Source: DAOVRD01 sp964605915 (GTDB lineage: Bacteria > Planctomycetota > Brocadiia > SM23-32). From it: a stretch of 5,037 nt of DNA. The translations under genes and the position numbers were made by a program. The notes beneath the pieces were generated by a model. The model worked only from the letters and a program-made list of their open reading frames with translations. It made no database searches and had not been told where the DNA came from. This document shows, piece by piece, positions 1-5,037 of this stretch; the stretch's first letter is position 1, and each line of letters opens with the position of its first letter. The stretch is taken from the NCBI GenBank assembly GCA_964605915.1, contig CAZSET010000277.1:1-5037 (forward strand), read 5' to 3'.

Positions 1-1308
1 GTCGGTCAGCCTGCGCAGGGCGCCCTCGTCCGGATAGGGATGGCGCCCGACGCGCTGAAAGAATTCATTGCGCCGCACGGCGTCGCCGCCAAACCGCGCC
101 TCCGCCCAGGGGCCGGTGCAGCCGACGCCGGCCGTGGCCTTCAGCAACGTATGGCCCCAGGCGAAGTGCGCTCCGTCCAGGAACACCTGGCGGTATGGCG
201 CGAGTTCCGGCACGGAAAACGTATCCACGAACTTCTGCCCGTACGCGTTCATCTCCGTGCCGACGAGGATCGGCATGTGCAGCCGCACGGCCGCCTGAAT
301 GGCTTCGTGGAGTTTCCGGACCTTCAGCGCCTTCTCGTCGGCGTCCTCCAGGTTCCAGTTCCGGTCCGGGATGATCGTCACCGTCGGTATTCCCTTTTCT
401 CGCCACAGCCCGAAGAGCCAGACCGGGTCCTCCTCCCCGTCATTGGTGCCGTCCAGCCATCCGCCGCTCGGCACGGCGCCACAGCTCAGCGTCATGTCGA
501 GCACGTCATCGAGGGTCGGGAAGCTGCCCTCCTGGGGGGCGGCGTAGCCGACGCCGCCGTACTTCATCAGCCTGGCCCGGATCAGGCCCTTCAGCGCGAC
601 GACGTCCTGGAGCAGTCCGCGCACGTTCTGCTCGGGCTCATCGAGCTTCCGGCTCCAGAACCGGGCCAGCTCCGTCTCGTCGGGGAACAGTTCGCGCGCC
701 CGCCGCTCGTAGGCCACCAGCATGTGCCTCTCGGTGGCGTTGCCGGCGGGCGTCAAAGGCAGAACGTCCCTCTCGTAGTCCACCGCGACCGGTTCCAGGT
801 GCTCGTTCACGCGGTCCAGCATCTTCCGGTTGCGGCGTTGGGCGCGCTCGCGCATTGCGGCCAGCGTCTCGCCCTGGGGCGTGCCAGGCTCGGGCCGAGA
901 GGTGAAGCCCGTGGTGATGAAGTACGCCACGCCGGGCTCGTGCGGGGAGTTCGTCACCTTGTCGCTGTACTCCTTGACGAACACCCTGGTCTCGAAGCCC
1001 ACGGCGGTCTTGAGCCCCAGCAGCCTGCCGGCCCCAAGGAACTCCTCCAGGCCGTCCAGCACGTCGAAGTCCACGATCCCGGCCACCTCCATGCCGTATC
1101 GGTGGGCCTCCCACGCGATGCGCGACGGCGAGTAACCGTAGGCGTTGTAAGACAGGAACGTGTGATAGTGCAGGTTCACCTCGGCACGTTTCGAAGCAGA
1201 CGGGCCCTGGGCGGACAGCTCGGCCAGACGCTCCAGCGCCTGGCGACGCTCCTCGGCGTCGAAGCTGTCCAACTGCTCGACCAGATCGGGCGCAGCCTGA
1301 GAAGCCAT
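1..1308 (-). CDS. PHP-domain-like protein, C-terminus cut by window edge
   Basis: Reading the minus strand from the ATG at 1308 gives 436 codons without a stop, running off the left edge. Residues 8-31 form a charged amphipathic helix region, possibly half a HEAT-like repeat. At 45-53 the protein reads NLHYHTFLS, the HxH motif I of the PHP phosphoesterase fold (His47, His49). Residues 77-86 read GIVDFDVLDG, in the place of motif II (usually TDHD/TDHN), with Phe81 instead of His. Glu106 in VGFET fits the third metal-ligand motif. Farther on are IIPDRNWN and, near 367-380, PILVGTEMNAYGQK, then a DGAHFAWGHT segment, which look like conserved family blocks. PHP proteins bind two or three metals and usually hydrolyse phosphate esters; the substrate cannot be told, and the changed motif II leaves activity open. 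No signal peptide is visible, so it is probably cytoplasmic. A weak AGGGA (1320-1324) lies 11 bases before the ATG; an in-frame GTG at 1344 is a less likely start. Coding and PHP-like fold are well supported, function is not. Confidence 0.82.
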   Translation of the reverse strand, partial: MASQAAPDLVEQLDSFDAEERRQALERLAELSAQGPSASKRAEVNLHYHTFLSYNAYGYSPSRIAWEAHRYGMEVAGIVDFDVLDGLEEFLGAGRLLGLKTAVGFETRVFVKEYSDKVTNSPHEPGVAYFITTGFTSRPEPGTPQGETLAAMRERAQRRNRKMLDRVNEHLEPVAVDYERDVLPLTPAGNATERHMLVAYERRARELFPDETELARFWSRKLDEPEQNVRGLLQDVVALKGLIRARLMKYGGVGYAAPQEGSFPTLDDVLDMTLSCGAVPSGGWLDGTNDGEEDPVWLFGLWREKGIPTVTIIPDRNWNLEDADEKALKVRKLHEAIQAAVRLHMPILVGTEMNAYGQKFVDTFSVPELAPYRQVFLDGAHFAWGHTLLKATAGVGCTGPWAEARFGGDAVRRNEFFQRVGRHPYPDEGALRRLTD

Positions 1309-1366
1309 CCGAACGAGAATCCCTGAGGCGGGAAGACGGAACACACTGAAGAGCTTATCCGACACG

Positions 1367-1395
1367 ACTTTACGGGAAGCGCCGCAGCCGTTCAA
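1367..1395 (-). promoter_or_regulatory. Candidate sigma70-type promoter for the PHP-like gene
   Basis: On the minus strand TTGAAC (1395-1390) and TAAAGT (1372-1367) are separated by 17 bases. Each box matches the sigma70 consensus at 4 of 6 positions and the spacing is optimal. Transcription would begin near 1360, leaving a leader of roughly 50 bases before the ATG at 1308. Match quality is moderate, and no experimental or comparative support is available here. Confidence 0.4.
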
Positions 1396-1466
1396 GTGGA
1401 AGCCCGTTTGCCCGCGCCGGGGCTGCACGGAGGGAAGCGGCACACAGCCACGCGCGCCGCCCGTGA

Positions 1467-1496
1467 TTGACTTCGCCTCCGCCTTTTCCCTATATT
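1467..1496 (+). promoter_or_regulatory. Sigma70-type promoter for the ldh-hldE-gmhA run
   Basis: TTGACT (1467-1472, 5 of 6 consensus) and TATATT (1491-1496, 5 of 6) are separated by 18 bases, a strong match that stands out as an AT-rich patch in GC-rich DNA. Transcription is predicted to start near 1502-1505, giving a leader of about 30 bases to the TTG at 1532. The promoter lies inside the longer reading frame that would begin at GTG 1463, so it argues that those first 23 codons are not translated. The 70 bases between this box and the opposing -35 box could hold shared control sites. Confidence 0.6.
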
Positions 1497-1520
1497 CAAC
1501 TGTCGGGAGCCCTCTGGCGC

Positions 1521-1525
1521 GGAGA
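1521..1525 (+). promoter_or_regulatory. Ribosome binding site deciding the ldh start
   Basis: GGAGA lies seven bases (counted from the end of GGAG) before the TTG at 1532, a good Shine-Dalgarno match and distance. No comparable purine-rich site precedes the GTG at 1463, where the upstream bases are CGCGCGCCGCCC. This supports TTG 1532 as the initiation codon. Confidence 0.6.
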
Positions 1526-1531
1526 CGGTCT

Positions 1532-2488
1532 TTGACCGCCACAGGCAGACAGGAAACGAAGGTCGTCATCGTCGGCGCCGGCGCCGTGGGCTCCACGTTT
1601 GCCTACACGCTGATGAACAGCGGCCTGGCCGAGCAGATCGTTCTGGTCGACCAGGATCAGGAGCGTGCCGAGGCAGAGGCCATGGATCTGAACCACGGCC
1701 TGTTCTTCGCCCCTCCCGTGAGCATCAGTGCGGGCGGCTATGCCGACTGCGCGGACGCCACCATCGTCGTCATCTGCGCGGGCACGGCCCAGAGAGCCGG
1801 AGAGTCGCGGCTCGATCTCATCGCGCGCAACAGCCGCATATGCCGCGCCATCCTCGACCAGGTGCTGGAGCAGAACCCGGACGCCATCATCGTCATGGTG
1901 ACCAACCCGGTGGACGTGCTCACCTACGATGCCATCAGCCACACCGGCCTGCCCTGGCAGCAAGTGCTGGGATCGGGCACGGTGCTGGACAGCGCCAGGC
2001 TTCGCTACCTGTTGAGCCATCACTGCCAGGTGGACGCCAGGAACGTGCACGCCTACGTCCTGGGCGAGCACGGCGACAGCGAGGTGGCCGCCTGGAGCAT
2101 GACCAACGTCGGCGGGGTCAGGCTGGCGCAGTTCTGTGAGCTGTGCGGCAGATGCGATGCAGCCAAAGAGAGACAACGCATCGCCGAGCAAGTGCGCGAC
2201 TCCGCCTACCATCTGATCGAGGCGAAGGGATACACCAACTACGGCATCGCGCAGGCCCTCGTGCGGATCGTCGGGGCCGTGGTGCGGGACGAACACAGCG
2301 TCTTGACCGTCTCCACGCTCGTCGACGGCTGCCTGGGCATAGAGGACGTGTGCATGAGCATCCCCTGCGTGGTGGCGCGCGAGGGCATCGTGCGACAGCT
2401 TGAGCCCGAGCTTTCGGAAGACGAGGCCGGACAGCTCCGTCGCAGTGCGCAGAAGCTTCGGGAAGTCCAGGATTCCCTGGCACGCTGA
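1532..2488 (+). CDS. ldh: L-lactate dehydrogenase (NAD-dependent)
   Basis: Interconverts pyruvate and L-lactate with NADH/NAD in the cytoplasm. From TTG 1532 the protein has 318 residues, the usual length. In order it shows the NAD-binding GAGAVGS (16-22), Asp40 at the end of beta-2 for the NAD ribose, the mobile loop QRAGESR (87-93), VTNPVD with Asn125, LDSARLR with Asp153 and Arg156, GEHGDSE with catalytic His180, and KGYT with Thr235. Gln87 sits at the classical position 102 that separates lactate dehydrogenase (Gln) from malate dehydrogenase (Arg), so lactate dehydrogenase is favoured. Arg158 and His173 match the two residues that bind fructose 1,6-bisphosphate in allosteric bacterial enzymes, so activation by that sugar is plausible. 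A CxxCxxC cluster lies at 202-208. A longer frame from GTG 1463 would add 23 residues, but these cover the promoter and have no Shine-Dalgarno site. The gene leads the rightward run, ending 30 bases before hldE. Family call is very sure; the start is likely. Confidence 0.93.
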   Translation: MTATGRQETKVVIVGAGAVGSTFAYTLMNSGLAEQIVLVDQDQERAEAEAMDLNHGLFFAPPVSISAGGYADCADATIVVICAGTAQRAGESRLDLIARNSRICRAILDQVLEQNPDAIIVMVTNPVDVLTYDAISHTGLPWQQVLGSGTVLDSARLRYLLSHHCQVDARNVHAYVLGEHGDSEVAAWSMTNVGGVRLAQFCELCGRCDAAKERQRIAEQVRDSAYHLIEAKGYTNYGIAQALVRIVGAVVRDEHSVLTVSTLVDGCLGIEDVCMSIPCVVAREGIVRQLEPELSEDEAGQLRRSAQKLREVQDSLAR

Positions 2489-2518
2489 AGGGCGAGCCAT
2501 CCGCCCCGGAAAGGACCA

Positions 2519-4030
2519 ATGCTCGACGAAGCCAGCCAGCTCCTCGACGCGGCCGGACGGCCCCGGGTCTGCGTCATCGGCGACGTCATGCTGGACGTCT
2601 ACGTCTGGGGAGACGTGTCCCGCATCTCGCAGGAAGGCCCGATACCCGTCCTGCGCGTGGAGCGGCGGGAGCAGCGCATGGGCGGCGCCGGCAATCTCGC
2701 CGTCATGCTCCAGGCGCTCGGGGCGCAGGTGCAACTGGTGGGGCTGGTGGGCGCCGACCCCGCCGGGGAGCAGGCGCGGGCCCGAATGGCCGACGCCGGA
2801 CTGGACGACGCGGGCCTGGTCGCGTCCCAGGAGCGTCCCACGGCGACCAAGACGCGCTACCTCGGCTACGTCCAGTCTGCCGGGCGCGCCATGCAGCAGA
2901 TCGTGCGAGTGGATGAGGAAGTAACGGACGCCCCTTCCGCCGAGGAGTCACGGCGCGTCCGATCCGCCGCCGTGCAGGCCGTCGGGCATGCGGACGTGGT
3001 GGTCCTTCAGGACATGGGCAAGGGCCTGCTCGACGCCGAGCTCATCACACACCTGGTGCAGGAAGCCAGGGACCAGGGCAAGCCCCTCATCGTCGACCCG
3101 GAACTCACCGAGGACTACTCGCCCTACGCCGGTGCGACGTGCATCCTGCCCAACCGGTTCGAGGCGCAGATGGCCACCGGCGTCGCCTTGCGCGGCGAGG
3201 AAGACTACCGCCGCGCCGCACACACGTTGCTCGACCGGCTGGAACTGAAAGGCGTGGTCATCAAACTGGACCGGGATGGGATCTACTTCGCTACGGCTGA
3301 CGGTCAGGACAGGCACATGACCACGCGCGCCCGCGACGTGGCCGACATAACGGGCGCCGGCGACATGGTGACGGCGGCGTTCGTCTTCGGGCGTGCCTGC
3401 GGTGCGGACTACGCCACGGCAGTCGACCTGGCCAACTTCGCCGCCGGCCTGGAGGTCGGCTACCACGGCGCAAGAGCCATCTCGCGCCGCCGGTTGGCCG
3501 AGGCCCTGCGCGCGGAGGCCGAGCCTACGGCGCGCAAGATCAAGACCCGCAACGAAGTCAAAGCACTGGTCGACGAACTGCGCGAGGCCGGCAGACGAAT
3601 CGCGTTCACCAACGGCTGTTTCGACCTGCTCCACTATGGACACGTGCAGCTCCTTCAGTACTCCCGGCGGCAGGGCGACGTGCTGATCGTCGGGCTCAAC
3701 AGCGACGCATCCGCCCGCACGCTGAAAGGCCCGGGACGGCCGATCAACTCCGAGGACGTGCGCAGCCGCATCCTGGCCTCGCTGGCCGACGTGGACTACG
3801 TGGTGCTGTTCGAGGAGCAAAGCGTGCTGTCCCTGATCCAGGACGTGCGTCCGGATGTGCTGGTCAAGGGCGGCGACTACACCGTCGAGGGCGTGGTCGG
3901 CCACGAGTTCGTCCGGTCCTACGGCGGCGAGGTGAAACTGGCGCCCGTGGCCGAGGGCGTCTCCACCACGGAACTGATCGAGAAGATCGCGAGAAACCAT
4001 GAGAGAGCAGATCGAGGCAATCCTGCGTGA
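2519..4030 (+). CDS. hldE: Bifunctional heptose 7-phosphate kinase / heptose 1-phosphate adenylyltransferase
   Basis: HldE (RfaE) acts twice in ADP-heptose synthesis: it phosphorylates D-glycero-D-manno-heptose 7-phosphate at C1 and later adenylylates heptose 1-phosphate. The 503 residues exceed the E. coli form by about 25. Residues 1-335 are a PfkB/ribokinase-type kinase: GDVMLDVYVWGDV (21-33), MGGAGN (54-59), DMGKG (165-169), PNRFEA (211-216, Asn212 and Glu215) and DITGAGD (276-282) with catalytic-base Asp282. A linker at about 336-350 joins a nucleotidyltransferase domain: FTNGCFDLLHYGH (363-375, the HxGH motif), NSDASARTLKGPGRPIN (394-410), LVKGGDY (448-454) and STTELIEKI (482-490). Both domains appear complete. 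The kinase half is somewhat divergent: E. coli has DYAKG and DPKG where this protein has DMGKG and DPEL. AAGGA lies only three bases before the ATG, a short spacing, with GGA slightly upstream. The 3' end overlaps gmhA by 32 bases, which suggests translational coupling. Confidence 0.95.
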   Translation: MLDEASQLLDAAGRPRVCVIGDVMLDVYVWGDVSRISQEGPIPVLRVERREQRMGGAGNLAVMLQALGAQVQLVGLVGADPAGEQARARMADAGLDDAGLVASQERPTATKTRYLGYVQSAGRAMQQIVRVDEEVTDAPSAEESRRVRSAAVQAVGHADVVVLQDMGKGLLDAELITHLVQEARDQGKPLIVDPELTEDYSPYAGATCILPNRFEAQMATGVALRGEEDYRRAAHTLLDRLELKGVVIKLDRDGIYFATADGQDRHMTTRARDVADITGAGDMVTAAFVFGRACGADYATAVDLANFAAGLEVGYHGARAISRRRLAEALRAEAEPTARKIKTRNEVKALVDELREAGRRIAFTNGCFDLLHYGHVQLLQYSRRQGDVLIVGLNSDASARTLKGPGRPINSEDVRSRILASLADVDYVVLFEEQSVLSLIQDVRPDVLVKGGDYTVEGVVGHEFVRSYGGEVKLAPVAEGVSTTELIEKIARNHERADRGNPA

Positions 4031-4577
4031 GACCATCAGGGTCCACCAGGAACTGATTGCGCTCAGTCCCCTGATCGAGGAGCTCGGCGAGCGGCTGGCC
4101 GACGTGCTGGCAGCCGGCGGCTCGGTCTACCTGATGGGCAACGGCGGCAGCGCCGCCGACAGCCAGCACATGGCCTGCGAGCTGGTCGGCCGGTTCCTGC
4201 AGGAGGGGCGCCCCCCCCTGCCCTGCCATGCCCTCAGCACGGACTCCAGCATCCTGACGGCCATCGGCAACGACTTCGGAATGGACGAGGTCTTCCTCAG
4301 GCAGGTGGCGGCCTTCGTGCGGGAGGGCGACGCCGTCATCGGCCTCTCGACGAGCGGGAACTCGCAGAACGTCAACGTCGCCATCGACGAGGCCAGGGCG
4401 CGCGGCGCGCTGACCATCGGGCTGACGGGCGGCACGGGCGGCGCCCTGGCGCAGAAGTGTGACCTGGCCATCATCGTGCCCGCCGACCAGACGCCCCGCG
4501 TCCAGGAGGCCCACGGCACCATAATCCACATACTGTGCGGCCTGATCGAGCAGCGCCTGTTCAACGGTTCCGACTGA
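3999..4577 (+). CDS. gmhA: Sedoheptulose 7-phosphate isomerase
   Basis: GmhA catalyses the first step of ADP-heptose synthesis, making D-glycero-D-manno-heptose 7-phosphate from sedoheptulose 7-phosphate in the cytoplasm. The 192 residues match the family length and form one SIS sugar-isomerase domain. Visible motifs are MGNGGSAADSQH (46-57), GNDFG (90-94), LSTSGNS (116-122), LTGG (142-145) and TPRVQEAH (165-172) followed by His177. By comparison with E. coli GmhA, His57, Glu61, Gln169 and His177 fit the zinc/active-site positions. The start ATG lies inside the last codons of hldE, out of frame with it, with only a weak GAGAAA upstream, so translation probably depends on ribosomes finishing hldE. 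A run of eight C at 4211-4218 falls in the coding sequence; the frame stays open through it. The neighbouring hldE provides the second and fourth steps; the phosphatase GmhB is not in the window. Confidence 0.95.
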   Translation: MREQIEAILRETIRVHQELIALSPLIEELGERLADVLAAGGSVYLMGNGGSAADSQHMACELVGRFLQEGRPPLPCHALSTDSSILTAIGNDFGMDEVFLRQVAAFVREGDAVIGLSTSGNSQNVNVAIDEARARGALTIGLTGGTGGALAQKCDLAIIVPADQTPRVQEAHGTIIHILCGLIEQRLFNGSD

Positions 4578-4629
4578 AACAGCGTCCGCACCTGCCCGCC
4601 GCGGCTTACGACGGCACCAAGGAGAGACA

Positions 4630-5037
4630 ATGCTCCCGAGCCTTCAGGAAATCGTGATGCGGCTGATCATCATTCTGCCGGCGCTTACGTGGCACGAGTT
4701 CGCCCATGCCTACAGCGCCGACAAGATGGGCGACCCGACGCCGCGGATGATGGGACGCCTGACGCTCAACCCGCTGGCGCACATCGATCCGATCGGCACG
4801 ATCATCCTGCCCATCTTCCTGCGGTTCGGGTGGGCCAAGCCGGTGCCGATCAACCCCATGAATTTCCGTGACCCGGTGAAGGGCTCCCTCGTTACGAGCG
4901 CGGCAGGGCCAGCTTCGAATCTGGCCCAGGCCGTCGTTGTGGGGCTCATTACGCGGTTGATCATCTCGGTGTCGCCCTTGGAGTGGCTCCAAGACAACTT
5001 GCTGTTTTACGTACTGTTCTGGCTGTCAGCGGTCATC
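4630..5037 (+). CDS. Site-2-protease-like M50 membrane metalloprotease, N-terminal part
   Basis: The first 136 residues are present before the right edge. Membrane proteases of this family cut substrates within the bilayer using a zinc ion. A first hydrophobic segment (about 9-21) leads into HEFAH at 22-26, the HExxH zinc motif with Glu23 as the catalytic acid/base. Next come GRLTLNPLAHIDPIGT (42-57) and a second hydrophobic stretch (about 57-68), the segment GWAKPVPINP (67-76), and AAGPASNL (91-98), which begins another membrane helix (about 91-112). A further hydrophobic segment begins near 123. This arrangement matches the short, PDZ-less bacterial M50 proteins. The third zinc ligand, an Asp in a later helix, lies beyond the window, so activity cannot be confirmed. 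The start has a good Shine-Dalgarno sequence, AAGGAG at 4619-4624, five bases before the ATG. It follows gmhA by 52 bases with no clear terminator, so co-transcription is possible. The substrate is unknown. Confidence 0.9.
   Translation, partial: MLPSLQEIVMRLIIILPALTWHEFAHAYSADKMGDPTPRMMGRLTLNPLAHIDPIGTIILPIFLRFGWAKPVPINPMNFRDPVKGSLVTSAAGPASNLAQAVVVGLITRLIISVSPLEWLQDNLLFYVLFWLSAVI

Noticed and set aside
40..1326. Long plus-strand open frame (428 codons) across the left region
   Set aside because: It lies opposite the PHP-like gene. Its translation is rich in Arg, His, Val and Leu with no recognisable motif, while the minus strand gives a coherent protein with HxH and GTEMN blocks. Long antisense frames are common in GC-rich DNA.
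1374..1439. Direct repeat GGGAAGCG at 1374-1381 and 1432-1439
   Set aside because: Eight bases, not symmetrically placed relative to either promoter; expected by chance often enough to carry no weight.
1463..1531. N-terminal extension of lactate dehydrogenase from GTG 1463
   Set aside because: It contains a near-consensus promoter, lacks a Shine-Dalgarno site, and would make the protein longer than usual for the family.
1496..2734. Long minus-strand open frame (412 codons) opposite ldh and the start of hldE
   Set aside because: It runs across two well-supported plus-strand genes and their gap, has a His/Asp-rich low-complexity translation and no domain. It is a codon-phase shadow.
2948..4036. 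Long minus-strand open frame (362 codons) opposite hldE
   Set aside because: hldE on the other strand has complete family motifs along its full length, and the antisense product shows nothing recognisable.
4578..4629. Terminator or small gene between gmhA and the M50 gene
   Set aside because: The 52 bases show no convincing hairpin followed by a T run and no open frame with a ribosome site. Only the M50 Shine-Dalgarno sequence is evident.
1..5037. CRISPR arrays, tRNA or rRNA genes, insertion sequences, phage or defence genes
   Set aside because: No regularly spaced repeats, no cloverleaf-like segments, no transposase or integrase motifs and no terminal inverted repeats were seen on either strand.

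Overview
This is a GC-rich (by eye about 65%) bacterial stretch with tightly packed genes. It holds one leftward gene, cut by the left edge, and a divergent rightward run of four genes, the last cut by the right edge. No RNA gene, mobile element, CRISPR array or long repeat is visible. The enzymes of nucleotide-activated heptose synthesis imply a Gram-negative type of cell envelope. The HldE kinase half departs from the E. coli sequence (no Lys after the 'DP' of its central motif). That departure, the PHP-like protein and the GC content would fit a Planctomycetes/PVC-type bacterium, but this is an inference from remembered family resemblance, not a search result.

Layout. Positions 1-1308, minus strand: a PHP-domain-like protein of at least 436 residues, C-terminus missing. 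Its HxH metal motif is clear, but the usual TDH motif reads VDF. Positions 1309-1531: a divergent control region with a good sigma70-like promoter for the rightward genes (TTGACT-N18-TATATT) and a weaker one for the leftward gene. Positions 1532-2488: L-lactate dehydrogenase with all the classical catalytic residues. The promoter and ribosome binding site place its start at a TTG at 1532, not at the longer GTG reading at 1463. Positions 2519-4030: HldE, a bifunctional heptose-7-phosphate kinase and heptose-1-phosphate adenylyltransferase. Positions 3999-4577: GmhA, sedoheptulose-7-phosphate isomerase, overlapping hldE by 32 bases. Positions 4630-5037: the N-terminal part of a membrane site-2-protease-like M50 metalloprotease.

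How they fit together. GmhA turns sedoheptulose 7-phosphate into D-glycero-D-manno-heptose 7-phosphate. The HldE kinase domain phosphorylates C1; a phosphatase (GmhB, not in this window) removes the 7-phosphate; and the HldE C-terminal domain adds AMP to give ADP-D-glycero-D-manno-heptose, a precursor for LPS core or other surface heptose. The lactate dehydrogenase, 30 bases upstream and apparently sharing the promoter, has no obvious biochemical link to this route. The window looks mainly like ordinary housekeeping and envelope metabolism. The points most worth a second look are the altered metal site of the PHP-like protein, the lactate dehydrogenase start and its gene association, and the divergent kinase half of HldE.
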